In this document: positions 20,255 through 31,736 of the stretch, in pieces | How positions within the stretch are numbered: the first letter of the stretch is position 1 | Layout of the letters: each line of letters starts with the position of its first letter | Assembly: GCA_018524725.1 (NCBI GenBank) | Contig: JAEUWP010000044.1 | Coordinates: 1-59,512, forward strand | Direction of reading: 5' to 3' | Length of the DNA: 59,512 nucleotides | Origin: Podaxis mareebaensis | Taxonomy: Eukaryota > Basidiomycota > Agaricomycetes > Agaricales > Agaricaceae | Notes under the pieces: model-generated | What the model saw: only the letters and a program-made list of their open reading frames with translations | The model's database searches: none | What the model was told of the DNA's origin: nothing | Position numbers and translations under genes: made by a program

Positions 20255-21474
20255 ATGCTCCGCGCTGCCTCCCGATCCCTATTCCAGACTGCCAGAACAA
20301 GATCACTGGCAACAGCAGCAACTAACAATATTGTCAACATCGTTGAAGTCGGGCCACGCGATGGTCTCCAAAACGAAAAGGGCAGCGTGATCCCCGTCGA
20401 CCTCAAGGTCGAACTCATAGACCGTCTCGTCCGTGCCGGAGTCACCAATGTCGAAGCCGGCAGCTTCGTCAGTCCCAAATGGGTTCCCCAGGTACGCCAT
20501 CCAACGCAGGCACAACTAAACCGCAAATCCCAAAGGGCTGAACTCCGAGGTGTAGATGGCCGGTACAGCCGAAGTCCTCCAAAAGAAAGCCCACATCCCC
20601 AATGTCCACTACGCCGTCCTCGTCCCCAACCAACGCGGCCTAGACGACCTCCTCACCCTCCTCTCCTCTTCCTCTCAACAAAACCCACCCCTAACCGACG
20701 AAATCTCCATCTTCACCGCCGCGACCGATGCCTTCACCCGTGCCAACCTCAACTGCTCCATCTCCGAATCCCTCTCGCGGCTCGCACCCGTCGCACGCAC
20801 TGCCCTCGACAACGGTCTCCGCGTGAGAGGATATGTGAGCGTCGTAATCGCATGCCCCTATACCGGCAAAGTGGACTTTAAGAAGGTCAGAGAGGTTGCT
20901 AAAGAATTGCTCGAAATGGGGTGTTATGAAGTTAGTCTTGGGGATACGGTGGGCCAGGGCACACCCTTCGAGGTATCGGAGATGATTGCGGAGGTGGTCA
21001 AGGATGTACCCATTTCCAAGCTTGCTGTAAGTTACCATTCACCCTTTAAAAGAATGCCATTCTGACTCCCTCGATTAGGGCCATGTAAGTGAATCGTAGC
21101 TCCGAAGCTCTTTTATCCTAACGTTCTTGCAGTTCCATGACACCTACGGAACAGCTGTAGCCAATGTCCTTGCAGCGCTCGACTCTGGCATCCGTACCAT
21201 TGACTCTTCCGTCGGTGGACTTGGTGGATGTCCCTATTCTCCAGGAGCAACAGGAAACGTTGCGACCGAAGACGTCCTCTACGCCCTACAAAATTCGCCA
21301 TATGCTGTGGCCGGAACGGCGAACGGCATGATTGATCTGAACCAGATGGTCGATGTTGGTTGGTGGATCAGCGAGAAGCTTGGACGGGAAAGCGTGAGTA
21401 GAGTCGGCAGAGCGATCCGTGCAAGGAGGGCAAGAGAAGAGAAGGAGAAGGAAAAAGCTAGAAGCAAGCTATGA
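20255..21474 (+). CDS. HMGCL: Hydroxymethylglutaryl-CoA lyase, mitochondrial
   Basis: Cleaves HMG-CoA to acetyl-CoA and acetoacetate, the last step of leucine breakdown. Four coding exons: 20255-20491, 20556-21026, 21079-21084, 21133-21474, all phase 0, giving 351 residues. The N-terminus (MLRAASRSLFQTARTRSLATAA) is basic, Ser/Arg-rich and free of acidic residues, as in mitochondrial targeting peptides. Key segments are IVEVGPRDGLQNEK (catalytic Arg-Asp), VEAGSFVSPKWVPQ, GHFHDTYGTA (the metal-binding HxH pair) and GGLGGCPYSPGATGNVATED (the lyase signature with the catalytic Cys). The first His of HxH is encoded by a 6-nt microexon. The C-terminus is very rich in Arg, Lys and Glu. It converges with the transporter gene on the opposite strand. 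Confidence 0.95.
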
Positions 21475-21684
21475 TGCCCCTATGTTTATTAATTATACCC
21501 TCAGTTGTTCCATGGATGATCCCTCTCGGAGAAATACTGGCAGAGTGAAAAACGTGTGCATCCATCCGCAAAATACGACGTGATTATGTTGTACAGAACG
21601 AGCGATAGTGCATAGGAAACCAAAAGTACCAATAAAAATGTATAGGAATGAGGTTTCCCGACGAAACGGCCGAATAAGGACAAT

Positions 21685-22828
21685 CTAATCACCACCACCT
21701 TCAAGGGCCTTGACAATCGCAAATGCAGCGCCTGCAGCCAAGCCACCGACCATTAGCGTACTGACCGCTCCCCAGACATAGCTGCCGGCTCCAGCACCAG
21801 CTCCTGTCACACGCGCTTTGACGGCTCCGAAGATGAGAAGAACAATACCCGTGACGAGACACGAGTAAATGAGAGCGACCTGGGCCCGGGGAATGAAGAA
21901 ATAGGGCAGCAGGGGAATAAGGCCGCCGACGAGATATCCCATGCCAATGGTGAATGCGGACACATAGAGGCGCAGAGTTGGGACTTCCTCTGTTACCGGC
22001 GGGAACATACGTCAGTAATCATGACCCGATTTTGTCAGGTGGGTAAAAACTTTGACACGTACCCAAACCTTGGCCAAATCTAAGAAGGAACGCTGTGAGA
22101 CCCACGTCCTTACTCCATTTCAATCCTGGGTTCTCGGTATCACTCGCACTGGAAGACGGTAGGGAACCATCACCATGCTCGTTCACTTCGACCTCACGTA
22201 GACACTGGGCAACGGCTCGGCAAGCTTTGTCATCAACACCGACAGGACCAAGAACTTCGGCGACTTCACGTTCCATTTCTCCGGCACAGCTGCGTTTCAC
22301 GCGCAGGGCGGTTTGCTTTTGAAGGTATCGGTAGTGATCCCGCTCCGCTTGCGAGGCAAGGAAGCCGCCAATGCCCATGGAAATGGCACCGGCGATGAGT
22401 TCGGCGATACCGCCGAGGACGACAAGTCTTGATTCTCCTAGTGAAGAGAGCCCAGCAGCAAGTGCAAAAGGCACGGTCAACCCATCCGAAAGACCAATAA
22501 CACTACGTCAGGAGTTAGTAGCGGACCAGGGAGTGGGGACAAGATGGACATACACATCTCGGACAACGTCTGGGTCTATGAGTGTACGCTCTTCCTCCCT
22601 AAGTTCCTTGCAGCAAATTCCGTCCGCGCGGGTGTTGCGCGCACACTTTGCAAGAAGGGGAGTAGTGACGCCTGGCTCTGCGTGGTCAATAGGCCAGACT
22701 GGGGGTTTTGAAGGCCTTGAGGCCGTCTCTGGGCGGGGAGGGAGGGGAACGATAGTAGAGACTGGGGATGCAGAGTTATCCAAGGCGGACATGGTGGTGG
22801 AGAAAGACAAGGAATAGAGCTCATCCAA
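21685..22828 (-). CDS. VIT1/CCC1-family vacuolar iron/manganese transporter
   Basis: Three exons, joined at about 22555/22511 and 22061/22000, encode roughly 325 residues. After a Ser/Pro-rich cytosolic N-terminus, the first membrane segment has the family signature VIGLSDGLTVPFALAAGL. The second has GGIAELIAGAISMGIGGFLASQAERDHY, whose acidic and Met residues line the ion path in this family. A cytosolic Glu-rich loop follows, including EMEREVAEVLGP and REVEVNEHGDG, the metal-binding region of VIT1. Three more membrane segments follow (from LYVSAFTIGMGYLVGG to the end), giving the usual five. It is expected to move Fe2+ or Mn2+ into the vacuole. The start may be 22828 or the in-frame ATG at 22792. 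It is divergent from RPF2 with 137 bp between starts. Confidence 0.9.
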
Positions 22829-22965
22829 ATATTCATATTATTCATCTTATTTAATACTATCTCCCATTAATTCTCCTCAGCTTGGCACCACCCCTAGATC
22901 CAAACACACTATCATCACGTGCATCCCATTTCTGAAATTCTGCCCAGCAATCTCTCGACAAATCC
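22829..22965. promoter_or_regulatory. Short bidirectional promoter, VIT1-type transporter / RPF2
   Basis: Only 137 bp separate the two divergent start codons. The left half is AT-rich (ATTCATATTATTCATCTTAT), with a possible TATA-like stretch for the minus-strand gene. The two genes must share regulatory sequence or have promoters reaching into each other's 5' end. Confidence 0.45.
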
Positions 22966-24135
22966 ATGTTGCGGACTGTGTATGTCTCCTCTCAATCCAA
23001 GCAAATACGAGCTGACCTCTCTCTAGAAAACCACGGAACGCTCGCTCAAAACGAGCCCTCGAGGCCCGCCAGCCAAAAGAGGTCGAGGACCCTCGAACAT
23101 GCATCTTTGTCAAGAGCACACATACCGGCGAACTTGTCACCCGTGCCATGAAGGAGCTCGTGCGTCCTCACTAACTATAGTTAATACCTTGTTCTGATCA
23201 AGATACTCAGATGGCTCTGAAGCGGCCAAATGCAATTGCATTCAACAAGAAAAACGAAATACGCCCCTTTGACTCCTCTTCAAATTCACAGGCCTCGCTC
23301 GAGTTCTGGTCCGCCAAAAACGACGCCTCCCTCTTCCTCATTGGGCACTCCACAAAAAAGAGACCAAACGGCCTCACCTTTGTCCGTATGTTCGACGAAC
23401 GTGTGCTAGACATGATCGAAGTCGGCCTAGAAAAGTTTGTCAGCATGGCCGAGTTCAAGGCAAGTCAAGCCTCTTTCCTCCCGAAAATTGACTCTCATAA
23501 CCCCTTGTACCCAGACACCGAAATCCACACCAGGAAACAAGCCCCTCCTTCACTTCGCCTCCGACCTCTTTGAAACACACCCTCGTTTCACCCAACTAAA
23601 ATCCATGCTCATTTCCTTCTTCAACGGCGAGACAATCGAGTCTATATGTCTGCCTGGCATCGAACACGTTATCAGCATTACTCTTGGTCCCACTCCCCAA
23701 AACCTTACCACTGCCTCCACCAACCCCGACGCTGTCGCCCCCGAAGATCCCGCCACCCTTCCCAAAGTCCACATTCGCGCCTACACCATCAAACTAAAAG
23801 CGTCCGGCACCCGCATACCCAAAGTCGAGCTCGTCCCAATGGGCCCCTCACTGGACCTCGTTCTCAGGCGGTACCAGGCTCCTGATCCAGAACTGCTCAA
23901 ACAATCCCTCAAACGTCCCAAACTCAAGAAGCAAGATGTGGAGAAAGGTTTGGGTAAGAAGAGGAAGAACATGGAAGTCGATGAGATGGGCGACTTGAGA
24001 GGCCGTGTACATATTGCCAAGCAAGATCTTTCAAAGTTGCAGACAAGGAAAATGAAGGGCCTGAAACACAGATTCGACGATGAAGACGCCGAGGAGGATG
24101 CAGCTCCCCAAGCGAAAAAGCAGCGGACTTCGTGA
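22966..24135 (+). CDS. RPF2: Ribosome biogenesis protein Rpf2 (Brix domain)
   Basis: Exon 1 is only 14 nt (22966-22979). After an intron it continues to give MLRTVKPRNARSKRALEAR, the characteristic Rpf2 start. The second exon ends before 23161, and the third starts at 23211 with ALKRPNAIAFNKKNEIRPF. The Brix domain follows (SLEFWSAKNDASLFLIGHS, KKRPNGLTFVRMFD, PLLHFASDLFE, LPGIEHVISITL). The tail is basic with nuclear-localisation-like clusters (KKRKNMEVDE, KKQRTS). Rpf2, with Rrs1, brings 5S RNP into the 60S precursor in the nucleolus. An intron also interrupts after SMAEFK (near 23460). It converges with the unknown gene on the minus strand. Confidence 0.93.
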
Positions 24136-24410
24136 CATTATTAGCGGTTTGTACTCTTTGTTGTTTATTAATCTTATGCAGTTCTCTAGTCTATCCTGAA
24201 CGCTATCTTGAGACACAATGAACAACCTAGGAAACCGATCTATTGCAAACGATAATCAAGAAAAGGAGCAGAAAATATGCGAACTCGATACAGATCTGGA
24301 TGTATGCAACCACACTCCCCAGCACTACCAACGGCAACCAAACCAACTCCGGTCTCCATCTCGGCGCCTCACGAATAAATACACGAGTAAAAGAGGCAAC
24401 AAATCGAAAA

Positions 24411-26402
24411 TCATGTCCTCCTGTAACTGCGCTTGGGGACTACACAACGTAAGCTTTCTCGCAAGCCACAAGACTACTAAACGGCCTACCCTGTAAATAA
24501 TCTTGCGGGACCACCTGGACCGCAACCGGAAAAGGGACAAGTGGGCGCGGCTGAGCTGGAATTGGGGTCTTCTTTCGCATCCGAAACCCAACCTTCTTAA
24601 CCTTCTTAGCCCTTCCAACCTTACTAACCCTCCCTCCCCTCCCTTCAAGCTCAGGAATACTGTCCTCGCTCCAAGCGCTCTTCAACCCGTTCTGAACCTC
24701 GTCCCCCGCATTCGCGAACCACTCTGAAGCATTGACAAGACGCTCCTGCCCCTCCCTACACGAAATACCAAAGTTATCAATGATGTCAAAGATGGGCTCG
24801 TACTCGTCCTCGGTGCTCAGCGGGCCAACGGAATTGCAACCAGGAAGGTGGGGAAGCTCAAAGTTATGTTGTTCCATGAAGTCCAAGAGCTCGGTTAGGT
24901 CCTCATTGGGTTTGCAAACGGGGCGCGCGGGCCTGGGAGGGATTTCATCCGACGACGGACTTTGTACGACTAGGTATATGCGTTAGTCTTACCATTTACT
25001 ACGATCACCAAGAACAACACTCACTGAGGCTGGGAATGGGTCCAGCTGCCTTGTCCTCAGTTTCAATCACGGTAGATCGAGCGGAGGTCGGGAGCTCGTA
25101 GTCACGTTGCTTCATGAAATCAAGAACATCAGCTGGCGGGTCTTCATTGCCACCACGAAGGGGACGGGGAGGCTTAGGAGGAACAATATCTGAAGAGTTC
25201 CGCGTGACTAAATGTATGTGTCAGCCCCGATTCTCTCTTTAAGACGTATAAACAATACTCACTGGTACTATCCTCAGCCACTCCGACCCCAACAACAGAG
25301 AGGGAAGGCTGAGCCAGGCCTGGGAGCTCAAAGTCAACTTGGCGATCCAGAAGTCAAGAACGTCAATCAGACCTTCATCACCATTACGAGAGGGATGTGT
25401 AGGCCTGACAAAGGCGGTGTCCGAGGAAGGGCTTTGAACGACTGCACAAGTCACCAATCACTCCACGGCCCCGGAACTGAATAATTGCGGACTCACTGAT
25501 AGAAGTCACACCCTCAGCCGCGTCGCGTTCCGGATCACTATCAACAACACCAGTCGTAAGAAGTTTGAAATTGCAATGTCCCATGTCCTCGAGTACAACA
25601 GTCAAGTTTTTCTTGGGGTCGTGAGCAGGACGAAGGGGCGTGGCCACCTTAGTGTCAAGAGAGACGGCGAGGAGACGACGGTCACGGTCGGGGAGACCAT
25701 GAAGGACGCAAGAAGTATTCTTGGAGCCGGCGAGATGAGTGACGGGCTCTTCATTGACCGTGATCCCCTCGGACTCAGCGACAACCCCAGAGGAAACCTT
25801 GGCTCCGGAGACGTTGGTGACCTGCTCCTCGTCCTTGACCTCCTCGTCCTCCTCAACAGAGGTAGCAGAAGAAGCCATGGTCTCTCCTTCGCTAAAGAAC
25901 TGGTCCTCCGAGGTGTTGGTATCGACAGAAGCGACGGAACTGCTGCTCGGTCCAGCGGCGTCAGCCGGAGCCGTACCACGTCGTTCAATGGCTTTAGCGA
26001 GCTTGGAAGAAAGAAGGGATTCTTGGACTGCGTCTGCATCCGCTCCTCTAGCAAAGGCTAGAACAATAATGCGTAAGTAATGACCCTATTCCTCACTCAA
26101 ATAGATCGAAAACCTACAGGGACAGTGTACAGTGCCAGCCTCATTGCCTGATATATGGACAACGTCGACGACGGCTTGGGCTATCGTTGACCGATCCACC
26201 GTCAGCATGCACGTCCGACGACCAGCGATGGTAAGGGCATACCTTCAGCGACCTCGACGATAACGGGAACGGGATCACACCCAGCTTCGAGGTCGAAGTC
26301 GGAAGAGGTACCATCCGTTCGGCGACGCGGCCAGAAGGAAGAGAGGACCTTCCAGAGGAAGGCGAACACGGTAGAGAAGAATGATGCGAGCAAAGCAGGC
26401 AT
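24411..26402 (-). CDS. Unrecognised acidic protein with three duplicated exon modules and a probable 1-nt frameshift
   Basis: The N-terminus (MPALLASFFSTVFAFLWKVL) is one hydrophobic segment followed by PRRR, so it is a signal anchor or secretion signal. A long acidic, Ser-rich region follows (EEDEEVKDEEQ). Then a module of about 60 codons occurs three times: exon 25263-25441, exon 25025-25207, and the start of the last exon from 24969. Each has the plan SxSSD...PxRPxR...NEDxxxxLDFM...ELP, and each exon starts in phase 1. The last exon ends with an amphipathic and basic region (KVGRAKKVKKVGF). A short final intron probably leads to the stop at 24411; without it the stop is near 24440. The first module is 179 nt, one short of a multiple of three, and loses the LDFM frame. 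I do not know its function. Confidence 0.6.
25025..25207 (-). repeat. Exon module 2 of the duplicated series (183 nt, intact)
   Basis: A symmetric phase 1-1 exon of exactly 61 codons reading TRNSSDIVPPKPPRPLRG, then NEDPPADVLDFMKQRDYELP. It shares its layout and splice phases with module 1 and with the start of the last exon (24969 downward: VVQSPSSDEIPPRPARP, NEDLTELLDFMEQHNFELP). This is clear evidence of exon duplication. Confidence 0.75.
25263..25441 (-). repeat. Exon module 1 of the duplicated series (179 nt, frame-disrupted)
   Basis: Flanked by ...TGTGCAG and GTGAGT splice sites. The reading starts VVQSPSSD and NGDEGLIDVLDF as in the other modules. It then loses one base at the position of the Met codon after LDF. 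In the next frame the expected motif RQVDFELPGL appears, and the exon again ends in phase 1 like its sisters. As written, translation would run out of frame and stop about 22 codons into the next exon. Confidence 0.6.
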
Positions 26403-26850
26403 GATAGTGGATACAGATGAAGAACATCTGTGAGCGTAGGCAGACTTTTATGTTGGGAGAGGTGGCTGACACGGCTTGGAACCAGTTGCGAGCCTCTCAG
26501 CCGCAATTATTTTGGGAAAGACAGTCAGCCCAGGACCTATTCTTAATCGGAGCAACAGATATTTCTTTCGTGAACTTATCTCCTTCCTAGGCTGTATTAT
26601 CTAGAGGTATTCACAGAAGCAACTTCAAACTCGAGAATGTAACGGGAACCTGCCAGGCCCATGAGCCCCCAATCGTGCAGCCGGAAGTTCGAAAAAAGTT
26701 TTTAGAAGTTGTATGGTCGACCTGGACTGAGAGGCTACGCATGCTACAACCACGAAACCTCCGACCCTGGTTGGTTTCACAAGGATGTGCTTTGAACGCA
26801 AGGTAGCCCAGCTCGTGGAAAGGTACGTAGAAGGAAAAAGTAGAAAATTA
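26403..26850. promoter_or_regulatory. Intergenic: promoter of the exon-repeat gene and tRNA-Asp 3' flank
   Basis: 448 bp with no ORF of note. It should hold the minus-strand promoter of the gene starting at 26402. The tRNA-Asp 3' flank lies at its right end (TAATTTTCTAC on the minus strand), with a T-run suited to Pol III termination. No conserved motif is identified. Confidence 0.3.
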
Positions 26851-26922
26851 CTCTCTGTCGGGGAGTCGAACCCCGCTTTCGCGCGTGACAGGCGCGTGTA
26901 CTAACCGATATACTAACAGAGA
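26851..26922 (-). tRNA. tRNA-Asp (GTC)
   Basis: On the minus strand the gene begins TCTCTGTTAGTATATCGG and ends CCCCGACAGAGA plus discriminator G. The acceptor stem TCTCTGT/ACAGAGA, anticodon arm CGCGC-CTGTCAC-GCGCG (anticodon GTC) and T arm CGGGG-TTCGACT-CCCCG all pair. It is 72 nt long with no intron. Confidence 0.95.
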
Positions 26923-28724
26923 ACATGTTATAAACCATACAATAATTCCCCCTATTAATTGTATTAGGTCATATACACTTTGTCCTTTATCGCTCCCACG
27001 GGCAGGTGTTTGTTGGAATCTCGATCAAGCCCTTTTGTGTTCCCAAAATGGAACTCTGGACCGCGAAATCAATCCATTGTTTTTCTATGAATAACACTGT
27101 TGCAGGTCATTCTTGCCTCACCCCACCAGTCTCACTTCGTCCTTGCATCCTAGATGGTCCTTGAAAGTCCGGACAGAAACGTTCGCCAGGCTCAAGTAAG
27201 GCTTTTGGCCCATTCCCATCACATAGATTTGCTCATCTTCTGCAGGTCCAGACAGCGACAAACCAGCCACGTTTGAGACGCCTTCTTTTACCGCCACAGG
27301 CACTGAATGCCGCACGCTCTTCAAATCGTCGGAATGAATTGAGATGAAGGATACCTTGAACGCTTACTAAACCCTGTGGGTGAGAGAAGACAATCCAACG
27401 GGAATCCAGGCTACGCCCACACAATACCCATGCAAATATGCGGTCATTTTGCGGGTTCCAGGGTTACTCAGGACTGCCGGATATGTCGTACATGATGTCA
27501 CCATCGTCGTTTCGCTCCGAACGACTCAAGTATACGCAGGAGCTTGGAAGGTTCAGCATTCTCATGAGGCTTCTCTGCAATTACCTCTTTTACGATGTGG
27601 TGGGGGCCCAGAATATCACTCCTAGTTAGTGCAGGATCAGTATCTGACTTCCTGGGTCAGCCAACAACACCGAGTTGTTCCCTTCTGTTTTTTTTCTTTG
27701 GCCCCTACCATTGTGGGTACCTGCTCTTGTTCTCTCCGATGTGATTCTCCAAAGGGTAAACGTCATGATGATCAAATCCCAGGTCCCATGCCGTCGGTGC
27801 ATGGTGCTGTTCAAGCCAAGCCCTGGATGCAAAAATATCAATGAGACTCTGTGCCCGCTCCAAGCAACCGTTCCTCAGTTTGTGCTCCCTTCGCTTGGGC
27901 TGGTGTTTCACGCCTTGTTTCTTGGTCAACTGCGCCGCATGGGAAATGGAGGAAATGGAGGAATACGCCTCTCGAAGGGAGACCTTGCAACGGAACCACG
28001 CAATCACAGGGTCGCCCACAGGAATAGCGTTTGGCTGCTTGTTGTCGCTTCCCTAAATGCCCGTTTGGACTATTACGAAGGACGTTCCGAGATGGAGCAG
28101 TTTTGACCCAAAGAATTGGCTCGAAACACGACTACCCACTACTCTGCGGCGCTTCGATATATTGCCAGTTGAACCACCAAGTCGGCATTACGTCGCGTAG
28201 AACGAGAACTGACACTGCCAACGCTTACGCAAATACTTTCACCCCACGACGCCGACGTTTGACCAGTCGTCCTTCACCTTCACTGCAGCAGTCTCTTCAG
28301 GATATCATCCTCGCTTTGTTGCCTGTGACTCAGGTCGTCTAGAAATCGTTTGAAGATCCGCTGGACAATTTGGTAGGTTCTGATGCCTTCATGTAGCAAC
28401 GTGGTTGTCCCCACAATGCTATCTCTATTTTGTTGCGCTTAGACTTTATCCCAGAAATGAACGCGTTGATTGGCACCGGTTATTCCGAGCATGCGGCCCG
28501 CAAGGTTTAATTATACTTACCTTTACAGGATTTGTGGGTCCCTCGGACAAGCACCCACAATTTCCATGTATGGGAAATTGTGTGGATTGGTTTGATGGAT
28601 TGGTTCCGACCCATGTTTACTTTGTATTGTCCTCACCGATGCTAAATAGCTCTGCGTATCCCATCTTCCCTGTCAACCAAGTCAACCTCAACATCCTCTC
28701 TCCCTCCTCCCGTCTAGTCTGACC
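26923..28724. other. Long intergenic region with only broken open frames
   Basis: No gene is called. The minus strand has several adjacent open stretches (28019-27705, 27625-27430, 27324-27118) that look protein-like but are split by stops. They show no motif I recognise, such as HRHHGT or WDLGFDHHDV contexts that could place them. They may be a decayed gene or transposon fragment. The last 250 bp should carry the promoter of the Clp1-like gene that starts at 28725; pyrimidine-rich tracts (CTCTCTCCCTCCTCCCG) lie just before its ATG. Confidence 0.35.
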
Positions 28725-29981
28725 ATGGTTCTCCAGCCCAAGGATTTCAGCAGGCGCACAGACAGCGAGAACACCGTTCCTAGTAAGGGTGAGGCTCACT
28801 CCCCTCGCAACTTTCGAACCAGTTTCCATGCTGCGGCCAGCCGCCGACGAGCGCGTAACAATGGTCCCAAAACGACTAAATACACCGTTGAGCAAGCCAA
28901 AAGGCGAAGCATGATCAAGTCGCCGACAAATATTATCCGCATGTCCTTCCCTATAAACCACCGAAATCCATCGCCAGTGGCTGATGTCGAGATGAAGGAT
29001 GCTTCGCCACCCAATCAACCCTCTACCGTTCCTATAACATTTCCTCTGTTCCTTGGGCGACCCGAGTATGTCGAGGTGCCCAGGAGTTCCATAGAAGCTA
29101 TTGATCCTGAGCTTGCCAAGACCGACGTCAGCTACATTCGGGATACCCTAATGGCTGGCACCATGGGTCCAAGGTAAGCCGGGTCACCTATATTCATCTA
29201 CGGCAGTTGACCTTACTTGCTCTTATTCAGCATGTACCAGGTCTTGCGAAAGTACACCGCCAAAGACAAGGATCTCTTATCGAGGGGCACCTTGCCACGA
29301 GAGATATCTATTATCGTTGAAGATATGGCGTCGGTGCTGCCTACCCACATGATGGCGATCCATGGACCTCCTCCCAAAAACGCCACGGACAGCAAAACTA
29401 AAGTCACACTTTTCCCGGTCCACAGTCTCATCCTTGCCGCCCACTGCGCTAAGCTTCCCCCTTTTCCCCCTTCAAACACCGAAAGCTCTTCATCCGAAGC
29501 CAATCCACCGTCCCGAGAGGTTGAACTTCCCGTTCGCCCTCTCTTCCTCCATTCACCCAAGACCTTCCCTATTCTTCTAGAATACCTCTACCTCAAACGC
29601 ACCGACGTCCTTCTACGACATCTAATACCAAACATGCTTCCGGCTACGCCCATGGACAAACCAGAGCAGCAGGAATCTTTCGCCAGAGTGCTAGGAACCA
29701 AATTCAGCGTCCAAGGCTTGATTCAACATATGACCATTGTACATGGGATGTGGCAGAACGCATGTGCCTTGGGAGTATATGATGACGAGCTCTGGAACGT
29801 AATGGACCTCGCCTGGAAAGTTCTGTTAATGAGCTTAGCTGTGTGCACCGGGAAGCCGGAGACGCTCGAGTCTATTAAAGCCGCCGCAACAGCGCTTGAG
29901 GCTGAGCACGAGTCCGACAAGAGCTTGAAGGAAGTTCGGCAGGAGCCCACTCCGCCATCGAGTGCCGGGCTTTTGACGTAA
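28725..29981 (+). CDS. Clp1-like protein (Clampless1 family)
   Basis: Two exons, 28725-29173 and 29231-29981, joined as MGPSMYQVL, give about 399 residues. The N-terminus is basic and Ser-rich, with clusters such as RRRARNN and KRR that may direct nuclear entry. The C-terminal half has the Clp1-like pattern PVHSLILAAHCAKLPPFPP, a linker, LPVRPLFLHSPKTFPILLEYLYLKR, and later HGMWQNACALGVYDDELW. In Coprinopsis and Ustilago, Clp1 controls clamp cell formation and dikaryotic growth. The assignment rests on recalled family features and not on a search. It faces a second family member (31737-32496, minus) across 1.75 kb. Confidence 0.6.
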
Positions 29982-31736
29982 TTGGATTTATGACTTTTGC
30001 TTATGTCTAGGTGCTTCCGCAATGCTTTCGTTCAGCTTCTTTGTTCATATTCATTACTAGTTTATCTTTATTCTTCCGTTTTGGACACGCTTTGTATGTA
30101 CATAGGAGATCTAGGATACATGTATAGATTCTTGGAATGACTTAATGCCCTAATGCTTATCGCGCTGCTCTAAAATTAAAGACCCTACTGGCAATGAGAA
30201 CTTGTTTGGGCAGTCTCCCCTGTAACTGCACAGGAAACCTTGCGCAGGTTGTACTACCCAGCGGCGTGGCTACATTGGCAGCAGCATTGGGTACACTCTT
30301 TGGGTAAACCGATAAGACAGGCAGCTGACAAACAGTTCTCGGGGTAGACTCGCTTGCCCCGACGGTAAGTCCCTCGTCCGTTTTCATTATGGCTTCATCA
30401 TCGCGGGAGAATTCTAGTAGTTCTTATTTATTGTGCTGAAAAGTCAGGTACTCGCTAAGAACTCCAGGATCTCTGATCCAGTTTTTTTGGAGATTATCTT
30501 TGTTTTCAAGGGTTTCCCACCATGCCGCTGAAACCAAGTCTTCATGAATTTTTTTCTTATTGAATTTTCAAGCGCTCGTTAGGTACAGGTGACAATGAGT
30601 TCACTCGAAACAAAAATGCGCCACTTCCCAGCAGGGATTGCTGTTACATAGGGCGAAGTTTGGGGGGCCATTTACGTCCCCCCAGCGCCCTGAAATTTTT
30701 ACGCCGAATACCGCAGTCGCTGTGTCATCCTGTCAACTTCTCATTCGATAATGCCCTACCCATCCGACTACATCCGTGTTCCGACCGCAGCGCGTGGTAG
30801 CTGCTGCCGGCATCATATGTTTTCAATACATTCGACCATGGGAGATTAATGTTGGGACATTGACGACCCGCTTCAGGCGCGACCTATTTTTACATCCTCC
30901 GATGATTAAGGGGTCTTGAAGAATGTTACTTTGTTCGTAGTCCTTGGCGGTCGACCTAACGATCGTCACGAAGTGATGCTAAAGGGCTGCGAAATGGAAA
31001 TTTTTATGTTCCGGATTCTCTGAAAGGTGGACGGCCTTTCCATAGGTTAACAAATGGACAGTTGACGTATCCCGTACACAGAGGAGGAGAGAAGGGGCAC
31101 AATGAACTGGAACGTAGGAGGGGGGACCCGAAAGGGAAGAACCGAAAACTTGGAGAGAGGCTGTTACCTTACGGCAGGCCCAAGTTATCATCTACAGTCT
31201 CTCGTATTAACGTATTGTAGCAAATTAACAGGATATGGAGGCTAGTATGGTATCGGAGGCGCAGATATTACAGGCATGATATATACGGATCGAGGCGGGA
31301 AATAACTTCAGGTATACAATTGGTGAGACACGTTTGAAAAAGGCATGATGTCATAACAAATAGCGATGAACGCAAGAAAAATTAGATGGATGAGAGAGGG
31401 GGGAGGAGCGGAGGACAGCCAGGTATCGTAACGCATGGATCGAATCAAGATATCGTGTATGGGGACGAAAGCATTGCCCTTTATGAGCATGCTGCGAGCG
31501 TCAAAGGCACATAGGATACAACCTCGCCTTGCCTTGCATGCAGTTCGTCGAAGGATCCGTTTTGGTCATGGTCTGGCAGCATGGCCACTGGAAGAGTGGT
31601 AAGGGAGCGACATGATCGTCGGAACGGCAGGAGGCGGAAACGGAATTATGAAATTGAGCCGTCCATGATGACAACATTGAACAAATTCAGCAGCCAAACA
31701 ACATTTTCCTGGGGGCTCCGAATTCCCGGACGGGAC
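29982..31736. other. Intergenic region between two convergent Clp1-like genes
   Basis: 1.75 kb holding the 3' ends of both genes. No ORF has a recognisable product, and no repeat or RNA gene is seen. The size is unusual for a convergent pair in this otherwise compact genome. Confidence 0.4.

Noticed and set aside
22371..22817. Plus-strand 148-codon ORF opposite the VIT1-type transporter
   Set aside because: It is the antisense of clear coding exons and splice sites of the transporter.
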